Shown piece after piece: positions 32,505-41,396 of a stretch of 64,000 bases of DNA (position 1 is its first letter; every line of letters starts with the position of its first letter). The DNA is taken from contig NZ_JAYEEQ010000019.1 of assembly GCF_034651555.1 (NCBI RefSeq), forward strand, positions 1 through 64,000, in the 5' to 3' direction. Both the position numbers and the translations under genes were made by a program. The notes under the pieces are model-generated. The model was not told the DNA's origin and ran no database searches. It was given only the letters and a program-made list of their open reading frames with translations. Origin of the DNA: Aurantibrevibacter litoralis. GTDB taxonomy: Bacteria; Bacteroidota; Bacteroidia; Flavobacteriales; Flavobacteriaceae.

Positions 32505-35500
32505 TTATCCTACGATATTCACAATTTTTCCGGGTACAACAATAACCTTTTTAGGCGTTCTGCCCTGCAATTGCTCCTTGGTTTTGTCATGCGCCAACAC
32601 CCTAGTTTCAATGTCTTCTACGGACATATCCAAAGGTAGTTCTAGTGTAAAACGCATTTTTCCGTTAAAGGAAATGGGGTATGCCTTTGTACTTTCTACC
32701 AAATATTGGGCATCAAATACCGGAAAAGGCACGGTGGCAATAGACCCGGTATGGCCCAATTTCTCCCATAACTCTTCCGCAATGTGTGGGGCATACGGTG
32801 AAATCAAAATCGCCAAGGGTTCTAAAATCTCTCGGTTATTGCATTTTAATGCGGTAAGTTCGTTTACACAAATCATAAAGGTGGAGACCGAGGTGTTGAA
32901 GGAAAAATTCTCGATATCTTCTGCTACTTTTTTAATGGTTTTGTGGAGGATCTTCAAAGCCTCCCCCAACCCCTCCGAAGGAGGGGAGTCGGCCACATAA
33001 AAAGTATTATCGGGGCCGGAATGGTACAACCGCCATAGTTTCTTTAAAAATCCATGAACTCCAGTTATCCCGGCTGTATTCCAGGGTTTGGATTGTTCTA
33101 AAGGCCCTAAAAACATCTCATACATACGTAAACTGTCCGCCCCATACTGCTCACAAATGGCATCCGGACTCACCACATTGTATTTGGATTTGGACATTTT
33201 TTCGACTTCGCGGGAAACAATAAGTTCCCCTCCCGGTCTCCCCGAAGGTGAGGAATTGGAATCATATATTTCTCCATTCTCTAAAACAAAAAGCGCCTCC
33301 TTATACTCAGGTCTCCAATTTTTAAAGGCGTTGATATCTAAAGCATCCGATGAATTTATAAGGGATACGTCAGCATGGATACTATAAGAATCTGATATTG
33401 CCAATCTAAATGATACTAATTTCGATTGATAAGTATTTTCAAATTTTTCCTTTAGCTTTTTTTCCAAATCAAAAACACGGTCAGAATTTCCTTTAATTTG
33501 ATTAAAATAAGATGATGATATAAAAACGTGATTAAAACTATCAATCTCATCTTTATCAAATGATATCTCTTTATCAAAGCCAGGAATAACTCCTAATTTA
33601 TTTATAAAGGCACTCGTCCCCGTAATCATCCCCTGATTAATCAGTTTTTTAGCAAACTCGTCTTTGGGCACTAAGCCTTTATCAAACATAAATTTTTGCC
33701 AAAAACGACTGTAGAGCAAATGTCCGGTGGCGTGTTCACTGCCGCCAATGTACAAGTCCACATCCTGCCAATAATCAATGGCTTCCTTAGAGAAAATTTC
33801 CTCTTCATTATGCGGATCCATATAGCGGTTAAAGTACTGGGAGCTGCCTGCCCATCCCGGCATGGTGTTGAGTTCTAAAGCCCCTCCCAACCTCCCTAAA
33901 GGGGAGGAGTTATTGAATTCTTCTTGGGAAACGATTTTCCCCTCATCCCCATATTGCAGCCAATGCCATTTCTTGGCATTGCCCAAAGGCGGTTCTCCGG
34001 TCTCGGTGGGGAGGTATTTCTCCACTTCGGGGAGTTCTATCGGCAGAAACTTAGGGTCTATCATCTGCGGCATTCCATCCTGATAGTACACCGGAAAAGG
34101 TTCGCCCCAATAGCGTTGGCGACTAAAAACGGCATCGCGCAATCGGTAATTCACCTTGCCTTTGCCCTGTCCCAAATCCTCCAATGCCGCAATCACCTTT
34201 TTTACTGCCTCCTTATACGTCAATCCGTTTAAAAAATCGGAATTTTTGTACACATAACCGTCTTTAGCACTATAGGTCTCATTCTCAATTAAATTGAGGG
34301 TATTGTCCGGTTCACCTTTGGGAGTTAGGGCGCTAAAAATATTCGGAATAGGAATATTGAAATGCTTGGCAAAATCATAATCGCGCTGATCGCCACAAGG
34401 AACAGACATTACCGCCCCCGTGCCATACCCCGCCAAGACATAATCGCCAATCCACACCGGAATAGGCGCTTTAGTAAACGGATGTTCTACATATGCACCT
34501 GTAAACGCCCCGGTAATGGTTTTTACATCGGCCATACGATCCCGCTCCGAACGTTTTGCAGTAGCTTCTATATAGGCTTCCACTGCCGTCCTTTGTTCCG
34601 GGGTTGTAATTTGTGGTACCAATTCATGCTCCGGCGCTAACACCATAAAACTAACCCCAAAAATGGTGTCGGGACGAGTGGTGAAGACGGATATCTCTTG
34701 GTTGACCTCCCCCCGACCCCCTCCCAAGGAGGGGGAATTGGTTTTTAGGTTCATTTGTAATGCGATCTCAGCTAAAACTTTATCCAAATCATTCAGGACT
34801 TCTTCATTGCTAAAACGTAGTACCGTATAGCCTTTCTTTTGTTCCAGCACCAATTGCCGTTCTGCATCCTTATCCATTTGATATTGATGGATTTCTCCAT
34901 CAACCTCAACAATCAATTCTTTTTCAAGACAAACAAAATCCACAATAGAATCGGCAATCGGATGTTGTCTTCTAAACCGATGATCCAAATTCCGCTTTCG
35001 AAGTCCTTCCCAAAGTGCCTTTTCTGCAGGGGTAGGGTTCTTGCGCATTTCCTTTGCCCGATCTAAAAGCACCCCATATATTTTTGAATCGCTGGTGACA
35101 TATTTTGGGGCACCAGAATCCATTCCCCCTCCCTGGGAGGGGGTTAGGGGGAGAATCTTAAAGGCAACCTCCGCTCCTTCCGATCTTCCTATCCAATTGG
35201 TTTGGGAATCTTTTAAGGGCTGCGGCCAGTCTACTTTGACAAGACCATTTAACAACCGTTGGGCATAGGCCGTAATGCGCATGCTCCATTGCGTCATTTT
35301 TTTCCGGATTACGGGATGACCGCCCCTTTCTGAAACGCCATTTACAATTTCATCATTGGCCAAAACCGTTCCCAGTGCGGGACACCAATTCACTTCGGTC
35401 TCTGCTAAATACGTAAGTCGATACTTTAAAAGAAGTTCTTGTTTTTCTTTGTCGGAATACTTTTTCCAATCCGAGGCCAAAAATATAGGGGTATCTTCAT

Positions 35501-36029
35501 CGCAAACAGCATGCACGTTTTCATTTCCCTCTTTTTCAAAAAGCGCGATTAGTTCGGATATGTCTTCTGCCTTATCCGTGACTTTGTTGTACCAGGCATT
35601 GAATAATTGGATAAAAATCCACTGTGTCCATTTGTAATATTTGGGATCTGAGGTACGGACTTCCCGACTCCAATCAAAAGAAAAACCAATTTTATCGAGC
35701 TGTTGCCTGTATCTCTTGATATTGGTTTCGGTCGTCAATGCCGGATGCTGTCCGGTTTGTATGGCGTATTGTTCTGCCGGCAATCCAAAGGAATCATACC
35801 CCATGGGATGCAGTACATTAAAACCTTTATGGCGTTTGTAGCGGGCATAAATATCACTGGCGATATACCCAAGCGGATGCCCCACATGCAGACCTGCACC
35901 GGAAGGATAGGGAAACATATCCAGTACATAAAATTTTTCCTTATCGGATGAATTCTCTGCCTTAAAGGTTTGGTTCTTTGCCCAATACTGTTGCCATTTG
36001 GCTTCAATTTCACTGAAATTGTAGTTCAT
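32505..36029 (-). CDS. leuS: leucyl-tRNA synthetase with an in-frame DUF559 nuclease domain and palindromic repeats
   Basis: The 1174-residue enzyme is 150-250 residues longer than usual. HVGH (residues 48-51), the CP1 editing motif TTRPDTIFG, NTMPGWAGSS and the KMSKS motif are intact, so it should charge tRNA-Leu. Between the strands VAFKIL and ISVFTTRPD, inside the CP1 editing domain, lie about 150 extra residues (roughly 294-443) containing a complete DUF559 PD-(D/E)XK-like nuclease (LDHRFRRQHPI, Asp364, Glu375, Asp377) flanked by inverted G/C-rich repeats. Three more palindromic repeats are in frame at residues near 708, 923 and 1012, each in a loop. There is no frameshift. Whether the nuclease works is not known. 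Confidence 0.93.
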   Translation of the reverse strand: MNYNFSEIEAKWQQYWAKNQTFKAENSSDKEKFYVLDMFPYPSGAGLHVGHPLGYIASDIYARYKRHKGFNVLHPMGYDSFGLPAEQYAIQTGQHPALTTETNIKRYRQQLDKIGFSFDWSREVRTSDPKYYKWTQWIFIQLFNAWYNKVTDKAEDISELIALFEKEGNENVHAVCDEDTPIFLASDWKKYSDKEKQELLLKYRLTYLAETEVNWCPALGTVLANDEIVNGVSERGGHPVIRKKMTQWSMRITAYAQRLLNGLVKVDWPQPLKDSQTNWIGRSEGAEVAFKILPLTPSQGGGMDSGAPKYVTSDSKIYGVLLDRAKEMRKNPTPAEKALWEGLRKRNLDHRFRRQHPIADSIVDFVCLEKELIVEVDGEIHQYQMDKDAERQLVLEQKKGYTVLRFSNEEVLNDLDKVLAEIALQMNLKTNSPSLGGGRGEVNQEISVFTTRPDTIFGVSFMVLAPEHELVPQITTPEQRTAVEAYIEATAKRSERDRMADVKTITGAFTGAYVEHPFTKAPIPVWIGDYVLAGYGTGAVMSVPCGDQRDYDFAKHFNIPIPNIFSALTPKGEPDNTLNLIENETYSAKDGYVYKNSDFLNGLTYKEAVKKVIAALEDLGQGKGKVNYRLRDAVFSRQRYWGEPFPVYYQDGMPQMIDPKFLPIELPEVEKYLPTETGEPPLGNAKKWHWLQYGDEGKIVSQEEFNNSSPLGRLGGALELNTMPGWAGSSQYFNRYMDPHNEEEIFSKEAIDYWQDVDLYIGGSEHATGHLLYSRFWQKFMFDKGLVPKDEFAKKLINQGMITGTSAFINKLGVIPGFDKEISFDKDEIDSFNHVFISSSYFNQIKGNSDRVFDLEKKLKEKFENTYQSKLVSFRLAISDSYSIHADVSLINSSDALDINAFKNWRPEYKEALFVLENGEIYDSNSSPSGRPGGELIVSREVEKMSKSKYNVVSPDAICEQYGADSLRMYEMFLGPLEQSKPWNTAGITGVHGFLKKLWRLYHSGPDNTFYVADSPPSEGLGEALKILHKTIKKVAEDIENFSFNTSVSTFMICVNELTALKCNNREILEPLAILISPYAPHIAEELWEKLGHTGSIATVPFPVFDAQYLVESTKAYPISFNGKMRFTLELPLDMSVEDIETRVLAHDKTKEQLQGRTPKKVIVVPGKIVNIVG
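32959..32994 (-). repeat. palindromic repeat inside leuS, copy 1
   Basis: A G/C-rich palindrome CCCCTCC-gaa-GGAGGGG with a C-rich left arm (CCTCCCCCAA). In leuS it encodes SPPSEGLGEA in a C-terminal loop. Same orientation as copies 2, 3 and 4. Confidence 0.75.
33225..33259 (-). repeat. palindromic repeat inside leuS, copy 2 (degenerate)
   Basis: CTCCCC-gaa-GGTGAG with left arm TCCCCTCCCGGT and right end AATT. It encodes SSPSGRPGGEL just before the VSREVEKMSKS region. One pair of the stem is lost. Confidence 0.6.
33879..33911 (-). repeat. palindromic repeat inside leuS, copy 3
   Basis: CCTCCC-taaag-GGGAGG with left arm CCCCTCCCAA and right end AGTT. It encodes SSPLGRLGGAL immediately before NTMPGWAGSS. 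Confidence 0.7.
34704..34739 (-). repeat. palindromic repeat at the C-terminal side of the DUF559 insert, copy 4
   Basis: CCCCCTCC-caa-GGAGGGGG with left arm CCTCCCCCCGA and right end AATT. It encodes NSPSLGGGRGEV. Its reverse complement matches copy 5, so copies 4 and 5 are inverted repeats around the nuclease domain. Confidence 0.85.
34740..35120 (-). mobile_element. DUF559 nuclease-encoding insert between inverted palindromic repeats within leuS
   Basis: The roughly 380 bases between the two inverted repeats encode an intact DUF559 domain in the leuS frame. DUF559 is a Vsr-like PD-(D/E)XK nuclease-fold family. No intein splicing motifs (Cys or Ser start, His-Asn end) and no transposase are present. 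It looks like a small mobile element maintained as an open in-frame insert; the mobility is inferred from the flanking inverted repeats and solitary copies in the same gene. Confidence 0.65.
35121..35156 (-). repeat. palindromic repeat at the N-terminal side of the DUF559 insert, copy 5
   Basis: CCCCCTCC-ctg-GGAGGGGG with left end ATT and right arm TTAGGGGGAGA. It encodes LTPSQGGGMDSG and is in the opposite orientation to the other four copies. Confidence 0.85.
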
Positions 36030-36055
36030 TATAATCGGTTCATTTGTAAATGCCG

Positions 36056-36063
36056 CAAAAATA
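36056..36063 (-). promoter_or_regulatory. -7 promoter box of leuS
   Basis: The minus strand reads TATTTTTG, a perfect TAnnTTTG match, 26 bases upstream of the leuS start codon. Confidence 0.45.
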
Positions 36064-36198
36064 GGCTTAATCCGTGAAAAGGGAAAGTTTATGCCAGAGA
36101 CAAACTGTTTTTAGATCTAATTAAAAAAATAGGCGTTCTGGAATAACCCTACTTTTATTTCATTTACTTTACTATTTTTACATATTCATTTTTTTGCT

Positions 36199-37077
36199 AT
36201 GAGTAATTCATTTGAACGCTATCAAAAAAGAAAATTGATATCTTCGTATTTTTCTGTGGTACTAAGTATTGGGTTAGTACTTTTTCTGCTTGGTATCCTC
36301 GGGCTTTTAGTGCTGAACACCAAAAAACTAGCCGACCACTTTAAAGAGCAAATCGCTATTTCAGTTTTTTTGAAAGACACTGCTAAACCCGTAGAAGTAG
36401 ATCAGCTACAGAAAGCCTTAGCACTTGCCGAATACACAAAAACGGCCACCTACATTTCAAAAGAAGAAGCTGCCGAGCAGCATAGTGAGGAAATTGGCGA
36501 AAATTTTCTGGACTTTTTGGGTTACAATCCCCTTAAAAATGCAATCGATGTAAAACTAAAAGCCGATTTTGTATCTACTGATAAAATTGAAGAAATTGCT
36601 GCCGATCTTTCTTCCAAGGCCTACGTGCAAGAGGTGAGCTATGATCAACCCTTGATAAAACTGCTTAACGAAAACGTAAAAAGAATTAGTTTTTGGATTT
36701 TGGTAGCGAGTGGTGTTTTTACCATTATTGCTGTATTGCTTATAAATAGCAGCATTCGACTCTCTATTTACGCTAAACGATTCATAATTAAAACGATGCA
36801 AATGGTGGGTGCTACTAAAAAATTTATTCGTTTACCTTTTATCATTACCAACATTAAACTAGGCATACTTGGTGCACTCGTGGCCTTGGTGGCGCTTGGG
36901 GTTGTAGCCTATTACGTAGATGTCTATTTTCCGGAATTGTATCTTTTTAAAGACCCCGGTATCATTGCCCTACTTTTCTTGGTAATTTTTTCGCTTGGTG
37001 TCCTCATTTCCTATATAAGTACGTTCTTTGCTACCCAACGATTTTTAAATCTTAGGACAGACGATTTATATTACTAA
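36199..37077 (+). CDS. ftsX: cell-division ABC permease FtsX
   Basis: This 292-residue protein has a membrane helix near residue 20-42, a large extracytoplasmic domain (about 45-165, with AISVFLKDTAKPVEVDQLQ) and three C-terminal membrane helices, the FtsX topology. Together with FtsE it couples septal peptidoglycan hydrolysis to division. No ftsE is adjacent. The next genes, DUF3098, uppP and truB, follow on the same strand, an arrangement usual in Flavobacteriaceae. Confidence 0.88.
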   Translation: MSNSFERYQKRKLISSYFSVVLSIGLVLFLLGILGLLVLNTKKLADHFKEQIAISVFLKDTAKPVEVDQLQKALALAEYTKTATYISKEEAAEQHSEEIGENFLDFLGYNPLKNAIDVKLKADFVSTDKIEEIAADLSSKAYVQEVSYDQPLIKLLNENVKRISFWILVASGVFTIIAVLLINSSIRLSIYAKRFIIKTMQMVGATKKFIRLPFIITNIKLGILGALVALVALGVVAYYVDVYFPELYLFKDPGIIALLFLVIFSLGVLISYISTFFATQRFLNLRTDDLYY

Positions 37078-37268
37078 ATTTGCACCATAAGCACCAAAAA
37101 GGACAATATCTTGATGAAGATTGAGGTTATAAGCATTAACATACTGCTCCCGATCTATAATTTTGGGAATAACGAAAAATAAATACACCATTAAGGCAAT
37201 TAACTCTTGCTTTTTTACGAAACAGTTTCCTACATGGAGCACTAAATTTTTGACGTAAAGCAATTCCA

Positions 37269-37523
37269 GTGAAAAAAAATAAAAACACAGAAAACCATAA
37301 AGAATTCATCTTCCAAAAAAAGAATTATATGTTCATGTTTTTAGGAATAGGTTTTATCATATTAGGCTTTATTCTTATGAGTGGTGGCGGTAACAACGAT
37401 CCCAATGTATTTAGCACCGATATTTACAATTTTAGAAGAATACGTTTGGCACCTACATTGGTACTCATAGGACTCGGAATAGAAGTATATGCCATTTTGT
37501 TAAATCCGCATAAGAAGAAATAG
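37269..37523 (+). CDS. DUF3098 domain-containing membrane protein
   Basis: This 84-residue protein has two membrane helices and the DUF3098 pattern KKNYMFMFLGIGFIILGFILM, then SGGG and a second helix LAPTLVLIGLGIEVYAIL. Its function is unknown; it is almost always found between ftsX and uppP in Bacteroidota. Three bases separate it from the start of uppP. Confidence 0.85.
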   Translation: MKKNKNTENHKEFIFQKKNYMFMFLGIGFIILGFILMSGGGNNDPNVFSTDIYNFRRIRLAPTLVLIGLGIEVYAILLNPHKKK

Positions 37524-37526
37524 ATT

Positions 37527-38312
37527 TTGGATATATTACAAGCTGTTATCCTAGCCATTATTGAAGGTATTACAGAATTTTTGCCTGTATCCTCTACAGG
37601 ACACATGATCATCGCTTCGTCCTTCTTTGGTATTGCACAAGATGAATTTACCAAACTATTTACCATCGTTATTCAACTGGGCACCATCCTTTCCGTAATT
37701 GTACTCTATTTTAAACGGTTTTTTCAACGTGTAGATTTTTATTATAAACTCTTTGTGGCTTTTTTACCAGCCGTGTTTTTTGGATTGTTATTGAGCAATT
37801 GGATTAATCTGCTTCTAGAAAACCCAATCACCGTTGCGCTATCGCTGGTCATTGGTGGTGTTGTACTCTTAAAAGTAGACGATTGGTTTGGCGATGCCAC
37901 AAATACGGAAATCTCCTATGCCATGGCCTTCAAAATAGGGCTTTTTCAATGTTTGGCAATGATTCCGGGTGTTTCGCGAAGCGGCGCAAGCATTGTGGGT
38001 GGTATGTCTCAAAAACTTTCGCGCACAGCAGCAGCCGAATTTTCGTTTTTTCTTGCTGTTCCTACCATGTTAGGAGCCACATTAAAGAAAACTTACGATT
38101 ATTACAACAGTGGGTTTACGCTTAGCCAAGAGCAGATTCACTTATTAATCATTGGTAATGTCGTGGGTTTTGTTGTTGCTCTTTTGGCTATAAAAACGTT
38201 TATAGATTATTTAGGAAAGCACGGTTTCAGAGTTTTTGGCATCTACAGAATTAGTGTGGGTATTGCGCTTTTACTGATCCATTACTTCATTACTCCCCTA
38301 ACTGTGATCTAA
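37527..38312 (+). CDS. uppP: undecaprenyl-diphosphatase
   Basis: This 261-residue membrane enzyme removes a phosphate from undecaprenyl diphosphate so the lipid carrier for cell-wall synthesis can be reused. Both family motifs are present: EGITEFLPVSSTGHM and PGVSRSGASIVGGM. The start is TTG, since the family begins with MDI(I/L)QA and no ATG precedes it. The stop codon TAA shares a base with the truB ATG. Confidence 0.93.
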   Translation: MDILQAVILAIIEGITEFLPVSSTGHMIIASSFFGIAQDEFTKLFTIVIQLGTILSVIVLYFKRFFQRVDFYYKLFVAFLPAVFFGLLLSNWINLLLENPITVALSLVIGGVVLLKVDDWFGDATNTEISYAMAFKIGLFQCLAMIPGVSRSGASIVGGMSQKLSRTAAAEFSFFLAVPTMLGATLKKTYDYYNSGFTLSQEQIHLLIIGNVVGFVVALLAIKTFIDYLGKHGFRVFGIYRISVGIALLLIHYFITPLTVI

Positions 38313-39019
38313 TGACCGCCGCAGACTTTTTAGAAGGACAGGTACTGCTTATAGACAAACCCATAGGCTGGACTTCATTTCAAGCCGTAAACACCCTAAA
38401 ATGGGCGATTCGAAAAAAATTCAACCTTAAAAAGATAAAAATAGGCCATGCCGGAACGTTAGATCCTTTGGCCACAGGCCTTTTGTTGATCTGTACCGGG
38501 ACGTTCACCAAAAACATAACCCAGTTGCAAGACCAAGCCAAGGAATATACAGGCACAATAAGGTTGGGAGCCACTACCCCATCCTACGATCTGGAAACGG
38601 AAATAGACATGGAATATCCTACAGAACACATTACAGAAGATCTTATTTACCATACAGTTTCGTCTTTTGTAGGCAAAATTACCCAGACTCCCCCTCTATT
38701 TTCCGCATTAAAAAAAGAAGGGAAACGGCTCTATGAATATGCCCGCGAAGGCAAAAGCGTTGCCATACCCACTCGAGAAATCACTATTTCCGAGTTCGAA
38801 ATTACCGGCATACACCTACCTCAGATAGATTTTAGAATTGTCTGTAGTAAAGGCACATACGTGCGTTCATTAGCATACGACTTTGGAAAAGCATTAAATT
38901 CTGGAGCCCACTTAGTGGCTTTACGGAGAACCAAAATAGGCAATTACAACGTAGATAATGCAATAGCGCCACATGTTTTCAGGGAAAATACGTTGGGAAT
39001 GGATGCGCCGAATACGTAA
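38312..39019 (+). CDS. truB: tRNA pseudouridine-55 synthase
   Basis: This 235-residue enzyme makes pseudouridine 55 in the T loop of tRNAs. The catalytic motif GHAGTLDPLATGLLLICTG (Asp in GTLDP) is intact, as are KEYTGTIRLG and the C-terminal RRTKIGNYNV. Its start overlaps the uppP stop by one base, so both are translated together. Confidence 0.94.
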   Translation: MTAADFLEGQVLLIDKPIGWTSFQAVNTLKWAIRKKFNLKKIKIGHAGTLDPLATGLLLICTGTFTKNITQLQDQAKEYTGTIRLGATTPSYDLETEIDMEYPTEHITEDLIYHTVSSFVGKITQTPPLFSALKKEGKRLYEYAREGKSVAIPTREITISEFEITGIHLPQIDFRIVCSKGTYVRSLAYDFGKALNSGAHLVALRRTKIGNYNVDNAIAPHVFRENTLGMDAPNT

Positions 39020-39090
39020 TTAATAACCCAGTTTTGATCCTTTTTTGCGAATTATTAAAATAATTTCGAAAAAAAAAGGTTATTAGCACT

Positions 39091-39813
39091 ATGCAATTAA
39101 ATAGAAGTCAATTATCTTTTTTAATAACCTTCTTCTCCATGTCGTTGGTAGTCTTAGGACTTTATTCCATTCATTTAGGAGAAACGTTGGAAGAAGAATA
39201 CGTTATTGAATTGAGTTTGATGGATGATGAGGAACTGGAAAAAATACTAGAAGAAGAACAGGCCAAGGCAGAAATGACTCAGGCCCATCCTATTAAAAGC
39301 CATTTAGCCTTTAATGAAACTGCAAAGCCAAGTTTGGGCAGCCCGGAACCCTTAAAAACATTGGACGAAATTTTGGCCGAAAAAGAAACAGCCTCTGAAA
39401 GCGATGATGCCGGAGATTCCGAAGATACAGGGTACGCCGAGGCATTACGGGAACTTGCAAAAAAAAGGGAGGAAAAAAGAAAACTATTGGGAGAAAAAGA
39501 GGCGCAAAAAGAAGCTCCCACCCACAATTTCGCAAAACGCAATACCTCTATCTCCTACTCCTTGGTAGAACGAACACATCGCAGATTGCCAATCCCTATT
39601 TACACGTGTATCGAAGGAGGAAAGGTGGTTATTAATATTAAGGTTGATGCGCTGGGCTTTGTCACTGAAGCTACTGCCAACACCAATAGTTCCACAACCC
39701 TCAACGGGTGTTTGGTAGACAATGCAATCGCCTATGCCTTACAATCTAAGTTTGACACATCGGATAAGGCCATTCAATTAGGTACCATCACTTATCTTTT
39801 TCAATCTAAGTAA
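39091..39813 (+). CDS. TonB-like membrane-anchored protein
   Basis: This 240-residue protein has one N-terminal membrane helix (about residues 9-27), a long acidic and Lys/Glu-rich coiled-coil-like linker (about 40-155), and a C-terminal domain (about 170-240, with GGKVVINIKVDALGFVTEA) that looks like the TonB C-terminal fold. It lacks a Pro-Glu/Pro-Lys run. It follows truB in the ftsX-uppP-truB group. A role in energy transduction or envelope bridging is inferred. Confidence 0.7.
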   Translation: MQLNRSQLSFLITFFSMSLVVLGLYSIHLGETLEEEYVIELSLMDDEELEKILEEEQAKAEMTQAHPIKSHLAFNETAKPSLGSPEPLKTLDEILAEKETASESDDAGDSEDTGYAEALRELAKKREEKRKLLGEKEAQKEAPTHNFAKRNTSISYSLVERTHRRLPIPIYTCIEGGKVVINIKVDALGFVTEATANTNSSTTLNGCLVDNAIAYALQSKFDTSDKAIQLGTITYLFQSK

Positions 39814-40150
39814 AGCAGGGAAATATACCGGAACCCCTTCTAAACTGGGCAAGTTTCGCCTATCTGCACTGACAGCCATATAACCCCCAACATATGCATC
39901 ACCGCTAACAACAAAATCAACTTCAATAAAAAATTTCTTGAAACTGACTATCCCCAAGGCAAGCCATAGGAGTATACTTCTACTGCGCTCAGTACGAGTT
40001 TCGCCAGTTTCATTTTGACCTAAAGGTCAAAAACCGAAATTTTATATTTTACCTCACCCTGAACTGCAAAAAGGCAGTTATGACCTCTCCAAAGGAGCGG
40101 TAAATAGGAAACCCCGACCCAAGGTTCGGGAAATCTTTAGATTAAAAAAA
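39814..40150. other. intergenic region dominated by a 219-bp repeat
   Basis: Between the TonB-like gene and the convergent peroxiredoxin gene there is no reading frame that looks real. The stretch from 39925 to 40143 is the first copy of the structured 219-bp repeat described below; the left 110 bases hold nothing recognised. Confidence 0.7.
39925..40143 (+). repeat. 219-bp structured intergenic repeat, copy A
   Basis: This stretch aligns without gaps to 47274-47492. It holds four hairpins: TTGACC/GGTCAA at 40015-40030, AACTGC/GCAGTT at 40062-40079, CTCC/GGAG, and a CCCGA/TCGGG stem near 40112-40130. It lies between convergent genes. Copy A is the more decayed of the two. No protein coding was found. 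Confidence 0.85.
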
Positions 40151-40708
40151 CTAAGGCAAATTGGCCACAATATCGGCTACAGAGGACCTTTTCTTATAGT
40201 CGGGATTAAAATGCCGCCACACAATCACGCCGTCCGTATCTAAGATAAATGTGGCGGGTATGGGTAATTGTTCGCTGTCGTCAGAATGCGCCTGCTTTAG
40301 TTTAGCCCCGAGCATGGTATTGTACATTACTTTATGCAGGGTGCTTGGCTTAAAGTGCACATCGAATAATTTGGAAATGGTATAGTTTTCATCGTACAAC
40401 AGGCGAAAAGAAACATCAGTTTTTTCGGCAGTACGTCTTAAAAACTCTGATTTTTCGGGAGAAATGGCAACTACTTGAGCCCCTTTATCAAATATTTTTT
40501 TTAAATTTTTCTCCAACTCCTTAAGATGCGAATTGCAAATAGGACACCAATGTCCTCTGTAAAAAATAAGTACTAAAGATCCCTTTTTTAACGTATCCGA
40601 AAGATCAAAAGACGCACCGTGCAGGTCGGTAGCCTGAAAATTCTTTACTTTTTCTCCTACTTGCAACCCCTTGGCTTCCTTTGCGGTTCTAAAATTAGTT
40701 TCGCTCAT
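40151..40708 (-). CDS. peroxiredoxin-like protein (AhpC/TSA family)
   Basis: This 185-residue thioredoxin-fold protein carries FYRGHWCPICNSHLKELE, with a CxxC in place of the single peroxidatic cysteine of classical peroxiredoxins, and FRLLYDENYTISKLF. It belongs to the thiol-specific antioxidant branch with a CPxC motif and probably reduces peroxides in the cytosol. It is a single gene. Confidence 0.82.
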   Translation of the reverse strand: MSETNFRTAKEAKGLQVGEKVKNFQATDLHGASFDLSDTLKKGSLVLIFYRGHWCPICNSHLKELEKNLKKIFDKGAQVVAISPEKSEFLRRTAEKTDVSFRLLYDENYTISKLFDVHFKPSTLHKVMYNTMLGAKLKQAHSDDSEQLPIPATFILDTDGVIVWRHFNPDYKKRSSVADIVANLP

Positions 40709-40832
40709 TGCTACTATTTTTATTAAAATTTAAGTGTGTAATTAAAATGTAATTTGTAATTTTATTGCCCTCCCCATTTCTGTCGAATAGTATCTACTTT
40801 AATTACAGGATTAACTCTGGAAAAAGCAGTAT

Positions 40833-41396
40833 ATGCAAAGGCAAAAATGTGGCTGGTGTTTAGGTGATTCGCTCTACGAGAATTATCACGATACAGAATG
40901 GGGCGTACCTGTTAAGGACGACGCAAAACTATTTGAGTTCCTTATTTTAGAAACTTTTCAGGCAGGTCTAAGTTGGATTACCATTCTGCGAAAACGAGAA
41001 AATTTTAGAATTGCCTTTGACCATTTCGACTATCTGAAAATTTCAAACTACAACGCTTCAAAGATAGAGGCACTTCTCCAAAATGAGGGCATCATAAGAA
41101 ACAAACTAAAGGTACATGCCACAGTAACCAATGCGCAAGCCTTTATAAAAATCCAGAAAGAATTTGGTAGTTTCAGTGCCTATATATGGGGGTTTATTCA
41201 AGGAAAACCCATTAAAAACAAACTAACCAATTATAAATTAGCAGCACCAAACACACCCATTTCCGATAAAATTAGCAAAGATTTAAAGGCCCGCGGTTTT
41301 AAGTTTGTGGGCAGCACCGTAATATATGCCCTTATGCAAGCCACGGGCATGGTTAATGATCACGAAATAAATTGTTTTAGATATGAAGAAGTTTAG
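40833..41396 (+). CDS. tag: DNA-3-methyladenine glycosylase I
   Basis: This 187-residue glycosylase removes 3-methyladenine from alkylated DNA. Family features are CGWCLGDSLYENYHDTEWG (Cys zinc ligand and catalytic region), QAGLSWITILRKRE, and GFKFVGSTVIYALMQATGMVNDHE with the C-terminal zinc ligands His and Cys. It overlaps the start of the next gene by 14 bases. Together with the ATL protein at 384 it makes two alkylation-repair genes in the window, at separate sites. Confidence 0.93.
   Translation: MQRQKCGWCLGDSLYENYHDTEWGVPVKDDAKLFEFLILETFQAGLSWITILRKRENFRIAFDHFDYLKISNYNASKIEALLQNEGIIRNKLKVHATVTNAQAFIKIQKEFGSFSAYIWGFIQGKPIKNKLTNYKLAAPNTPISDKISKDLKARGFKFVGSTVIYALMQATGMVNDHEINCFRYEEV

Noticed and set aside
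34704..35156. Intein in leuS
   Set aside because: There is no Cys/Ser/Thr at the start and no His-Asn at the end, no splicing blocks, and the insert is too short. It is an unspliced DUF559 insert.
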